NCBI GenBank assembly: GCA_018242605.1
Contig: JAFEBP010000014.1
Coordinates: 248,001-312,000 of the forward strand
Length of the DNA: 64,000 nucleotides
Source of the DNA: Planctomycetota bacterium
Lineage (GTDB): Bacteria > Planctomycetota > Phycisphaerae > Phycisphaerales > UBA1924
Reading direction: 5' to 3'
Shown here: positions 39,390 through 48,107 of the stretch, piece after piece
How the letters are laid out: each line of letters starts with the position of its first letter
Position numbering within the stretch: position 1 is the stretch's first letter
Notes under the pieces: generated by a model
The model's input: only the letters and a program-made list of their open reading frames with translations
Told to the model about the DNA's origin: nothing
The model's database searches: none
Made by a program: the position numbers and the translations under genes

Positions 39390-39488
39390 GCGACGCGATA
39401 TCCTGTGGCCCGACGCGTCCCGGTCATGACGGCGCTCCGTACACACACCGCCGTCCACAGTTCAACGTCAATAGCCGATGTAACCCTT

Positions 39489-40967
39489 ATGCAGAACGAA
39501 CAGCCGGAACTAGAGCCGACATTCCAGGAAGCGCCGCAGACGGAAGCGTCCGATGGGGACGCGGTGGCGCGGCCTGATCCGGGGTCGCCGCAGGCGGCGC
39601 TGATCGCGTGGCTGCTGGGCGTGTTCTTCATCGGGGCGGTGTTCTTCACGAATCAGTTCACGCCCAAGCCTTCCGCGCCCGCGGCGGTGGCGGGGGCTCC
39701 TTCCGCGCTCGACGCGTTCGAGATGGAATCCAAGATGTACGTGCGGCTCGCGGCGAGCGCGATGGCCGACCCGGCGACCAAGGCGCAGACATTGTCGACG
39801 ATCGAAGCGCTGGCGGCAAAGCCGGAGCAGCGGCTGCGGGTGGCGTTTGTGGCCGCGGAACTGGGTGGAACCAAGAAGGCGATCGATCATCTGGACGCGC
39901 TGGAGAACGATTCGACGGTGTCGGAAGACATCAAGGCACAGATCCCGCTGGCGCGGGAGGCGGTCTCGAACGATCCGGCGACGCTGAGCGACGATCAGAA
40001 GACGCAACTGAAGAAGGACTTTGGCTGGTTCGGGGAGTTGTCGCTGGTGCGGGGGCTGGCGGATACCGATCCGCTGCGCAAGAGCGTGATCGGTGAGATC
40101 TGGTCGCTCCTGCTGCTGGGGCTGTTCGGGATCGCGGTGGCCGTTGTGGCGATCTTCGCCGGCTTGGGGTGCTTTGTCACGATGATCGTGCGCATGGCGG
40201 CGCGCCGGATCCAACCGGCGTTCGAAGCGCCCGCGCCCGGCGGGAGCGTGTACCTGGAGATGGTGGCGGTGTTCGTGGGGGTGTTCCTCGTCTTCAAGAT
40301 GGCGATGCCGGTGCTGCTGGGGATGATCGCCGGCGTTGGAAAGGGCGGGGAGTTTCCGTCGTGGGCCGTGACGGCGCAGCTGGGGGCGCAGTGGTGCCTG
40401 TTGGGGCTGGTGTTCTATCCGCTGGCTCGCGGTGTTTCGTGGGAGCGCATGCGGCACGACCTGGGCTGGCACAGCGGCAAGGGCGTGATGCGGGAGATCG
40501 GCGCGGGGCTGTTCGCGTACTTCGCGGGTCTGCCGCTGCTGGTGCTCGCGGCGATCATCACGTTCGTGGGCATCATCATCAAGACGGCGGTGACGGGCGC
40601 GAAGGAGCCGCCGAGCAACCCGATCCTGGAGATGGTCACCAAGTCTTCGGCGCTGGAGCTGGCGCTGCTCTTCACGCTGGCCACGGTGTGGGCGCCGTTC
40701 GTGGAGGAGTCGCTGTTCCGCGGCGCGTTGTACCGCCACCTGCGCGGGCGTCGGCACTTTCTGATCGCGGCGGTGGTGTCGGCGTTCGCGTTCGGAATCA
40801 TGCACGGGTACGACACGTTCCTGCTCCTGCCGGTGATGACGCTGGGCTTTGTGTTCGCGCTGATGAGAGAGTGGCGGTCGTCGCTGATCGGCTCGATGGT
40901 GGCGCACTCGCTGCACAACGCGACGGTGCTGACGCTGCTGTTCCTCGCGCTGTGGGCGCTGGGGTGA
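39489..40967 (+). CDS. CPBP family intramembrane metalloprotease
   Basis: 492 aa; ATG at 39489, no Shine-Dalgarno. One helix near residues 38-55, then a long soluble segment (about 60-200), then about eight membrane segments. The CPBP/Rce1 core is near the C-terminus: FVEESLFRGALYRHLRGRRH (EExxxR), FAFGIMHGYDTF and MVAHSLHNATV, giving the Glu/His/His/Asn active-site set. These proteases cut or modify membrane proteins. The extra N-terminal soluble part is unusual and may face the periplasm. Confidence 0.87.
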   Translation: MQNEQPELEPTFQEAPQTEASDGDAVARPDPGSPQAALIAWLLGVFFIGAVFFTNQFTPKPSAPAAVAGAPSALDAFEMESKMYVRLAASAMADPATKAQTLSTIEALAAKPEQRLRVAFVAAELGGTKKAIDHLDALENDSTVSEDIKAQIPLAREAVSNDPATLSDDQKTQLKKDFGWFGELSLVRGLADTDPLRKSVIGEIWSLLLLGLFGIAVAVVAIFAGLGCFVTMIVRMAARRIQPAFEAPAPGGSVYLEMVAVFVGVFLVFKMAMPVLLGMIAGVGKGGEFPSWAVTAQLGAQWCLLGLVFYPLARGVSWERMRHDLGWHSGKGVMREIGAGLFAYFAGLPLLVLAAIITFVGIIIKTAVTGAKEPPSNPILEMVTKSSALELALLFTLATVWAPFVEESLFRGALYRHLRGRRHFLIAAVVSAFAFGIMHGYDTFLLLPVMTLGFVFALMREWRSSLIGSMVAHSLHNATVLTLLFLALWALG

Positions 40968-41014
40968 GCCGCGGCGGAGGCTGAAAGCCCGCGCGGCGAG
41001 TTCTACCCTTGTTC

Positions 41015-41860
41015 ATGTCTCCTGCTCGCATCGCCGCGGTTCGGTATCTCAATACATCGCCCCTGATCGAGGGGCTCAACAAGGTTGAGGGGCTGTCGCT
41101 CATCCCCACGGTGCCCGCGCGGATCGCGGACCTGCTGGTGTCGGGAGAGGCGGACATCGGGCTGGCGTCGATCGTTGATTCGGTCGCGGCGGAGAAGCCC
41201 CTGGCGCTGCTGCCGTGCGGGATGATCGGGTGCGACGGACCGACCCTGACCGTGCGCCTCTTCTCGGCGCAGCCGCTGGAAAAGATCACGGAACTGCACG
41301 CGGACGCGGACAGCCACACGTCCACGATCCTGGCGCAGGTGCTGCTCAACAAGCTGTACGGGCTGCGGCCCAGGATGGTGGAGTTTGACGCGCGCGAGCG
41401 CGTGGCGACCGCGGGGCCCGGGCGAGAGACTTCGCTGGAAGAGTCGTGGCCGTCGGCGGTGGTGTTGATCGGGGACAAGGTGATCACGGACCCGCCGCCG
41501 GTGGATCGGTACCCGCACCAGTTGGACCTAGGCGAGGCGTGGAAGCAACTCACCGGCTTGCCGTTCGTGTACGCGATGTGGATGTGCCGCGCCGAGGAAG
41601 TGGGGAACGACTCGATCCGTCACGCGGCGGTGCTGCTGGATCGGCAGTTGCGGCACAACATGACGCGGATTGAGTGGGTTATTTCGACCCGCGCCCACGA
41701 GGCCCGTTGGCCGGTGGAAACGGCCCGCCGATATCTCTCCGAGCTGCTTCGGTTCAGAGTGGGGCCCAGGGAGAAGCAGGCGGTGGAGCGGTTCCTGGCC
41801 GACGCGGCGGAACTGAAACTGCTTCCGCGGCGTAGCGTGGTGTGGGCCTGGTCGCCCTGA
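41015..41860 (+). CDS. mqnA: Chorismate dehydratase (menaquinone, futalosine pathway)
   Basis: 281 aa. Two-lobed periplasmic-binding-protein-like fold with the opening RIAAVRYLNTSPLIEGL, LLVSGEADIGLASIVDSV and MIGCDGPTLTVRLFS, all as in MqnA. It converts chorismate to 3-[(1-carboxyvinyl)oxy]benzoate, the first step of the futalosine route. No other mqn gene lies in the window. Start chosen at the second of two close options (ATG at 41015); no Shine-Dalgarno. Confidence 0.88.
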   Translation: MSPARIAAVRYLNTSPLIEGLNKVEGLSLIPTVPARIADLLVSGEADIGLASIVDSVAAEKPLALLPCGMIGCDGPTLTVRLFSAQPLEKITELHADADSHTSTILAQVLLNKLYGLRPRMVEFDARERVATAGPGRETSLEESWPSAVVLIGDKVITDPPPVDRYPHQLDLGEAWKQLTGLPFVYAMWMCRAEEVGNDSIRHAAVLLDRQLRHNMTRIEWVISTRAHEARWPVETARRYLSELLRFRVGPREKQAVERFLADAAELKLLPRRSVVWAWSP

Positions 41861-41995
41861 GCCGCTGATCGACCAGGAACCCGATAGCAACCGAACGGAA
41901 CTAGTACCTGTACACCCGGGTGTGATCCGACGTGGGAGGGGTGGGGTGACGCGGCCCCCGTAAAGTTCGGTCGGGACAGTCCGCGACACCACACC

Positions 41996-43765
41996 GTGCC
42001 TCCACTTCCGAAACTGAACATCTCCGCCCTGTCGCTGCTGGAGCAAACGCTGCGCGATTCGCCGAAGGACGCGTTGCTGCGCGACATCGCGCGGGCCGAG
42101 GTGCTGGTGGATCAGGTGGACGACGCGCAGACCTACCCCGAGGACTGGGTGATCTTCCGCGTCACCGGTTCGCGGCCGCAACTGGCCGAGCCGGCGATGA
42201 TCGAGGGATCGGCGCTGAAGGCGGAACTGTCCTCGCTGGTGGAGCGGTTGTGCGACGCGGGCAAGCTGGGGATCAGCGACTTCGGCGAGAACAGCCTGAT
42301 CGACGCGGACTCGCTGTGCCGGCAGTGGAGCATGAGCCGCCAGACGCTGAGCCGCTTGCGCCGGCGCGGGCTGGTGGCCCGGCGCGTGCTGGCGGAATCG
42401 GGCAAGCCGCGGCTGATGTTCTCGCGGGACACGGTGGCGAAGTTCGCGATCGCGCACCCCGACGCGATCGCGCGGAGCGCCGAGTACTCGCGGATGGGGC
42501 CGGAACTGGAAGCCAGGATCGTGCGGCGGGCGATGCGGTACAAGCGGCTGCTGGGGTACTCGCTGAACGCCGCGGCGGCGCGGATCGCGGAGCGGTTCGG
42601 TCGCAGCCACGAGGCGGTGCGGCAGGTGCTCAAGCGGTACGAGCGCGCGGCGGGTGCGCGGGCGGCGGGGCGGCAGGGCGGCGTATCGGGGCCGATCTTC
42701 AACGAGGCCGATCCGCTCACCGATGCGCGGCGCGAGGCGGTGTTCCGGGCGTGGCGGCTGGGCGTGGATCCCAAGCTGGTGTGCGAGCAGTATCGCCGGT
42801 CGCGTGCAGCGGTGCGGCGGGCGGTGAACGTGGCGCGGGCCCACCGGCTGAGCGACCTGCTGATCAAGGGCGCTCTCACGCACCACGCGCCCCCGCAGCA
42901 CCCCAGCGATCCGCTGCGCGAGAAGCTGCTGAAACGCGGCACCGAGAAGAAGACGGCGACGCGGAAGATCGAGATCTCGCCGCTGGATTCGCCGCCGGCG
43001 AACGCGGGGCTGGGCGCTCCGGTGCCGCGGACGATCAACGAGATCATCGCGATCTCGCGAGCGAACACGCCGCCGCTGGGTGTCGAGGAACGCACGCGCG
43101 TCGCGGCGTACCAGCATCTTCGGTCGAAAGTGGCGGAGACCATCGCGGGGCTGGACAGGCTGTTCCCGCAGGCGACCTCGCTGGACCAGGCCGAGACGAT
43201 GCTGCGCTGGGCGGCGCGGCTGAAGGTGGAACTGATCCGCTCGCAGTTCCGGCTCGTGATCGACACGCTGGAGGGACGTCTGGAGCGCAAGGTGGATGAC
43301 CTGCCTCGTTCGCGTTTGCCGAAGCTGATCATGGAAGCGATCGAGGCGGTGGCGGGGGCGATCGACGGGTTGGATCCCACGCACGGCGGACGCCTGGCGG
43401 CCCCGGTGAGTCTGGCGGTGACGAAGCTCGCGGCCAAGTGGGCGCGGGAACTGCAACCGGTGACGCTGCCGCCGGGCACGAGGCTGCGTGCCCAGCCGCT
43501 GCTGCCCAACGCGCCGGACATTCCGGACTGGAGCCGCTCGGTGTGCCCGTGGCAGCGCTGGCTTGAACCGCACTTCCGCACGCGCGAGGCGGTGGATACG
43601 GGCCGGCTGGCGGAACGCGAGCGGGACTTCCTGCGGCAGCGGTTCGGTTGGTACGGCGGCCCGCCGCGGACGCTGGCGGAGCTGGGGCCGGAGTTCGGGC
43701 TCAGCCCGATCCGCGTGGTGGTGTTCGAGCAACGGGCTCTGAGGGCTGCGCGGCAGCCGAAGTGA
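41996..43765 (+). CDS. Divergent sigma-70-like protein with extra HTH segments
   Basis: 589 aa; GTG start, no Shine-Dalgarno. The C-terminal 45 residues are a clear sigma region 4: ERERDFLRQRFGWYGGPPRT, LAELGPEFGLSPIRVVVFEQ and RALRAAR. Residues about 370-490 align loosely with region 2: the core helix QFRLVIDTLEGRLERKVDDL, an IMEAIEAVAGAIDGLDP counterpart of the 'GxxGLxxAxxxFDP' segment, then a helix VSLAVTKLAAKW. Between residues 95 and 290 are three helix-turn-helix-like stretches (SMSRQTLSRLRRRGLV, AAAARIAERFGRSHEAVRQV, LVCEQYRRSRAAVRRAV). I read it as an atypical, enlarged sigma-like regulator. It could also be a DNA-binding protein that borrowed region 4. Confidence 0.65.
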   Translation: MPPLPKLNISALSLLEQTLRDSPKDALLRDIARAEVLVDQVDDAQTYPEDWVIFRVTGSRPQLAEPAMIEGSALKAELSSLVERLCDAGKLGISDFGENSLIDADSLCRQWSMSRQTLSRLRRRGLVARRVLAESGKPRLMFSRDTVAKFAIAHPDAIARSAEYSRMGPELEARIVRRAMRYKRLLGYSLNAAAARIAERFGRSHEAVRQVLKRYERAAGARAAGRQGGVSGPIFNEADPLTDARREAVFRAWRLGVDPKLVCEQYRRSRAAVRRAVNVARAHRLSDLLIKGALTHHAPPQHPSDPLREKLLKRGTEKKTATRKIEISPLDSPPANAGLGAPVPRTINEIIAISRANTPPLGVEERTRVAAYQHLRSKVAETIAGLDRLFPQATSLDQAETMLRWAARLKVELIRSQFRLVIDTLEGRLERKVDDLPRSRLPKLIMEAIEAVAGAIDGLDPTHGGRLAAPVSLAVTKLAAKWARELQPVTLPPGTRLRAQPLLPNAPDIPDWSRSVCPWQRWLEPHFRTREAVDTGRLAERERDFLRQRFGWYGGPPRTLAELGPEFGLSPIRVVVFEQRALRAARQPK

Positions 43766-43959
43766 GCGGTTTCGGCGACGCCCGATCGCACCAAAGTTAC
43801 CTAGATTCTCAGTTCTTCTGCGTCGCGGTTTTTGCCGTTGGCGTTCTGTGCAATTGGGAATACGCGGGTACCATGCGGATTGTCCGCGGCATCATGCCGT
43901 GGGAGCGGCCGAGAGTGTGGTCCTTTTTCGCGTCGGGGAGGTGATCGCAACTCCCGGGC

Positions 43960-46900
43960 GTGACTTGTGAAATCGAGGTACCTGTGGGTGGAATTTCTGA
44001 GCGGATTGTGGCGGTGTTTCTGGTCGTGGCGTGCTTGGTCTTTCGTGCCGGCGCCCAAGGGGTTCGCGTTGTGCCCGCTGATCCGGACAAGTTCCGGGAG
44101 GAGACGCCGGACACGCGTCACGGCGGACAGGCGTTTGGCCCCGCGCCATTGTCTGTGCTGACGACCACCCCGGTGCGGAACGGGCCGCAGGTGTCGCGAT
44201 CGGCGTGGATCGACGTGATTTTCAATCAGCCGATCACCATTCAGTCACTGGTGACGCCGGGCGCGTTCACGGTGGTCGGGAGCGTGAGCGGCAGCCATCC
44301 TGGAGTCGCGGTTCAAGGGGCCACCGGGCGTGACATCCGGTACTTTCCGGACACGCCGTTCGCGATCGGAGAGACTGTAACTGTCTCGTTGTCGAGCGCG
44401 GTGACGGCGACGATGGGCGGGACATTGTCGCCCTACTCGTTCCAGTTCTTCGTGCAATCCGTCGTAAACGTGCCGGTGGTGGGCCACACGGGCAACACCA
44501 GCGCAGGTGAAGTGTGGGCGGCGGGATCGGTGCACCTGATCACCGGCGACGTGACGGTTCCGGTGGGTCGCACCCTGACAATCGAGCCCGGTGCGATCGT
44601 GAAGTTGGCGGCGCAGACTTCGGGCTCGCGTCGGGTGCTGCTGGTCAATGGATCGCTCGTCGCGAGCGGAACGGCTGCAGCGCCGATTGTGTTTACCAGC
44701 AGCCGCGATGACCTCTATGGCGGAGATTCCAACTCGGATGGGACGGCGACTTCCGGACAACCGGGGGATTGGGGCACGTTGCGTTATGCGGCCTCGTCGG
44801 TGATCAACTACGCGCTCAGCAACTCGGTCTTCCGATTCGGCGGCGGCAACAGCAGCGAAGGGCACGAGGTGAGGGTGACCGGATCGGCGTCGCTGACTGT
44901 GACCGGTTGTACCTTTGAGGGTTCCGCCGCCGACGGCATGCGGATTGACAGCGCCAGCGCGAATCTCGCGGTCAACTCGAGCGTCTTCTTTCGGTGTCAG
45001 TATGGCCTGTACGCGACGGCGTTCGCGACCGGCACATTCTCGAACAGCGTGTTCACGTTGTGCAATCTGCCGATCTCCCAGGCGGGCACCGCGCCGGTGT
45101 ACACCTCGAACATCTTCACGGGCAATGTCTACCAGGCGATCGCCGTGGGTGAGACGCTGACGCAGAATGTGCTGTGGCAGAACCTGGGAATCGCGTATCT
45201 GGTTGATCGGGACCTGACGGTGCCCGCGAGCCGCACCCTGACCGTGGAGGCAGGAGTCGTTGTCAAGTTCCAAGCCGTTTCAGGAAATGTCTACCGGCGC
45301 CAGTTCGACATTCTGGGTGGATTCGTGATGCAGTCCACCGCCGCGAATCCGATCGTGTTCACGAGCAGCCAGGACGATGAGTTCGCGGGCGATACCAACG
45401 GTGACGGCACGGGCTCCTCGGGGGAGGCCGGGCATTGGTCGTTCATCCGCGTCAGGGGGAGTGCGAATATTGTGTTCCATGACGCGATCGTGAAATACGG
45501 CGGTCGGTATCGGTATTCCGATTGCTGCGGCTGGTACGACAACCTGGATGCGAGTTCGAGCCTCTGGGTGAGTGAGTCGGCGACTCTTCGGGTGACAGGC
45601 GTCGTGATTGGGAACGCCTGGCGTACGGCGCTCCGGGGTGACAGCAACAACGCGACTCTGATCGTGCAGGGGTGCACGCTGCAGAACTCGAACTTCGGCC
45701 TGTACTGCACCGCCCTGGCGTTGGGCAGCATCGAGAACTCCACGTTCCGGCAGAACGTGTATCCGGTGTGCCAGGCGGGAACGGAGCTTTTCTACATTGG
45801 GAACACCTTCCAGAACAACACGTGGCAGGTGATCGCCGTCGAGGGAACGCTGACCCGCGATGTTGTCTGGGACGATGTGCAGTTCCTGGGCCTGCCGTAC
45901 CTGGTGATCGGGGACGTCACTGTGCCGACCCAGTATCGGTTGTTCATCGACGCGGGAATTGTGGTGAAGTTCGCCGCGGTGTCGGGGAATGCGTATCGGC
46001 GGCTGCTGGATGTCGTCGGCGGGCTTGAGCTGAGGTCCACACCCACAAGCAGGGTTGTCTTCACGAGCAGCGCGGACGATTCGTTCGGAGGCGACACGAA
46101 TCGGGACGGTTCCGCTTCGGCGCCGAGCCCGGGCGATTGGGCGTTCATCAGAGTGCGCGGCAGCGCGGTGGTGAGTTTCCACGACGCCCTGGTCCGGTAC
46201 GGGGCGAGGTACAGGTATTCGGACTGCTGCGGGTGGTACGACAATCTGATCGCCAGCAGCAGTCTGTGGGCGAGCGAGAACGGGATCCTGCTTGTTCGCC
46301 AGAGCACGGTCGAGTACTCATGGCGGAGTGCGGTGACGTGCGATAGCACTTCCGCGACTCTGGTGGTGGATTCGTGCGTGCTCAGCGACAACGCCTTCGG
46401 CGTGTACTGCTCGGCAACGGCGGGCGCGACACTCCAGTCCAACACGATCACCCGCAACACGTACCCGGTGTGCCAGGCTGGCACCGACATGGTGTATCTC
46501 GGGAACTCGATCGTCGGCAACACATGGCAGGTCATCGCGGTGGAGGGAACGCACAACCGCAACGTGGTGTGGGATGACGTGCAGGGCCTGCACATGCCGT
46601 ACTACGTCATCGGCAACGTGAGCGTGCCCGTGGGGCTGCGTCTCTCGATCGATGGCGGAGTAGTCGTCAAGTTCGACGCGATCCAGGGCAACGCGTATCG
46701 GCGGTACATCGACATATTCGGTGTGCTTGAAACCCGTGCGTCGGTCTGCGCACCGGTCGTGTTCACGAGCATCCGCGATGATCAGTACGGCGGTGACACC
46801 AACCGTGACGGCGCGGCCTCCGCACCCGCGCCGGGTGATTGGTCGTTCATCCGGTTCCGTGGGAGCGGAATCAGCGATGTGCACGATGTCGTGATCCGTT

Positions 46901-48060
46901 TCGGCGGGCATTACAGGTACTCGGATTGCTGCGGTTGGTATGACGATCTTGCCGCCAGCAGCGAGGTCATGGTCCAGGAAAACGCGACGCTCACGCTGCG
47001 CGACGCGGTGTTGGAGCAATCGTGGTATCGCGCCATTCTGTTCGATAGCGCCACGGCCGCGATGTCGGTCGACCGAGCCTCATTGACTTTGGGGCGAGTC
47101 GCCCCGAACAACCTGGGTTTGACGAACACAACCAGCCGCGGCGTGACCGCCACCAACGTCTGGTGGGGCGATGCCAGCGGGCCGTCGGGCGTGGGTCCCG
47201 GCTCCGGCGCTTCCGTCACGGCCAACGTGGTCTACTCACCTTGGCGCACGCGGCCGGGCTTCCTTGCGGCGGGCGTGGACAGCACCGGCGGGGATGCGCT
47301 TGGCACGATTCCACCGGCAGGCACGGTGCTCAGCGGTTGGGAAAGCAACACATTCATCCGCGCGTTCAACGAGCGGTTGGGCGTGTCGCTGTCCGCCTCT
47401 CTGACGGTCGAGGCGTCAGACGTCGGAACAGTCAACCAGGGCGGACAGATCGTTGCGACGACGATCCCCGCGGGAACATTCGTTAACAGTCATCTGCTGC
47501 ACCTCAACTCCGTCGGTACCGCGTCGGTGCGCCGCCAAGGCACGGTCACGTTCGATACCACGATTTTGGGCGTCATTGTGACTGCCAACGGCCTGAACTC
47601 CACGGATGCGATGCTGGGTAGTCCCGGTGTCGTGTACCCCACGAACGTAGCGGGTCGCGGCGTCGAACTCGACGCTCCCATCCCCAACGACGATGAGTTT
47701 GAGATCATGGCGGATCGCCGGACAATCAGGTTCCTCGGTTCGGTGTCATCGGACGTGGATGAGGTCCGCGTGATCACCGCCGCGGCGACAGACTGCAATG
47801 CCAATGGTCGGCCCGATGCGTGCGACATCAGCGAAGGCCGGAGCGAGGATCTTAACAGCGACGGCATCCCGGACGAATGCCAGGTGACGTGCTACGCGGA
47901 CTTCAACCAGGACGGCGGCATCGACGGCGCGGATGTCGACGAGTTCTTTGCCGCATGGGAAACGGGTGATGTCCGCGCGGACGTCAACCTTGACGGCGGC
48001 GTCGATGGCGATGATGTGAGCGTCTTCTTCGCGGCGTGGTCGCTGGGCAGTTGCGAGTGA
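43960..48060 (+). CDS. Surface beta-helix protein with 234-residue repeats and GC-type dockerin
   Basis: About 1366 aa; GTG at 43960 or a GTG eight codons on. Signal peptide (ERIVAVFLVVACLVFRAGAQ). Residues 70-165: a Big_5/SbsA-like Ig domain (DVIFNQPITIQSLV, GRDIRYFPDTPFAIGETVTV). Residues 195-1090: four tandem units of a right-handed beta-helix. The last three have an exact period of 702 nt and share VVVKF.A..GN.YRR, VFTSS.DD, GDTN.DG and the striking YRYSDCCGWYD. Residues 1090-1290 form a second beta region. The end has ADFNQDGGIDGADVDEFF and DVNLDGGVDGDDVSVFF, closing GSCE, a GC-dockerin variant with one extra residue. Likely a large cell-surface protein; substrate unknown. Confidence 0.82.
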   Translation: MTCEIEVPVGGISERIVAVFLVVACLVFRAGAQGVRVVPADPDKFREETPDTRHGGQAFGPAPLSVLTTTPVRNGPQVSRSAWIDVIFNQPITIQSLVTPGAFTVVGSVSGSHPGVAVQGATGRDIRYFPDTPFAIGETVTVSLSSAVTATMGGTLSPYSFQFFVQSVVNVPVVGHTGNTSAGEVWAAGSVHLITGDVTVPVGRTLTIEPGAIVKLAAQTSGSRRVLLVNGSLVASGTAAAPIVFTSSRDDLYGGDSNSDGTATSGQPGDWGTLRYAASSVINYALSNSVFRFGGGNSSEGHEVRVTGSASLTVTGCTFEGSAADGMRIDSASANLAVNSSVFFRCQYGLYATAFATGTFSNSVFTLCNLPISQAGTAPVYTSNIFTGNVYQAIAVGETLTQNVLWQNLGIAYLVDRDLTVPASRTLTVEAGVVVKFQAVSGNVYRRQFDILGGFVMQSTAANPIVFTSSQDDEFAGDTNGDGTGSSGEAGHWSFIRVRGSANIVFHDAIVKYGGRYRYSDCCGWYDNLDASSSLWVSESATLRVTGVVIGNAWRTALRGDSNNATLIVQGCTLQNSNFGLYCTALALGSIENSTFRQNVYPVCQAGTELFYIGNTFQNNTWQVIAVEGTLTRDVVWDDVQFLGLPYLVIGDVTVPTQYRLFIDAGIVVKFAAVSGNAYRRLLDVVGGLELRSTPTSRVVFTSSADDSFGGDTNRDGSASAPSPGDWAFIRVRGSAVVSFHDALVRYGARYRYSDCCGWYDNLIASSSLWASENGILLVRQSTVEYSWRSAVTCDSTSATLVVDSCVLSDNAFGVYCSATAGATLQSNTITRNTYPVCQAGTDMVYLGNSIVGNTWQVIAVEGTHNRNVVWDDVQGLHMPYYVIGNVSVPVGLRLSIDGGVVVKFDAIQGNAYRRYIDIFGVLETRASVCAPVVFTSIRDDQYGGDTNRDGAASAPAPGDWSFIRFRGSGISDVHDVVIRFGGHYRYSDCCGWYDDLAASSEVMVQENATLTLRDAVLEQSWYRAILFDSATAAMSVDRASLTLGRVAPNNLGLTNTTSRGVTATNVWWGDASGPSGVGPGSGASVTANVVYSPWRTRPGFLAAGVDSTGGDALGTIPPAGTVLSGWESNTFIRAFNERLGVSLSASLTVEASDVGTVNQGGQIVATTIPAGTFVNSHLLHLNSVGTASVRRQGTVTFDTTILGVIVTANGLNSTDAMLGSPGVVYPTNVAGRGVELDAPIPNDDEFEIMADRRTIRFLGSVSSDVDEVRVITAAATDCNANGRPDACDISEGRSEDLNSDGIPDECQVTCYADFNQDGGIDGADVDEFFAAWETGDVRADVNLDGGVDGDDVSVFFAAWSLGSCE
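44548..47260 (+). repeat. Four coding repeats, about 702 nt each
   Basis: Repeat starts, taken at the D/N-x-T/S-V-P codon, are 44548, 45211, 45913 and 46615. The first interval is 663 nt and the next two are exactly 702 nt. Units 2-4 are more alike than unit 1, which lacks the SDCCGWYD segment, so unit 1 is the oldest or most divergent. Good DNA-level similarity suggests recent duplication. Confidence 0.85.
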
Positions 48061-48107
48061 TTCCGCCGCGCTGAATTACCGGATCGGGCTGTGCCGCGTG
48101 CGGTGTT

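Noticed and set aside
41528..43732. 734-codon frame antisense to the sigma-like gene
   Set aside because: Arg/Pro/His-rich with no motif; the plus strand has sigma region 4.
43882..43900. Near-palindrome CCGCGGCAT-C-ATGCCGTGG before the repeat-rich surface gene
   Set aside because: One mismatch and no second copy found; too weak to call an operator in GC-rich DNA.
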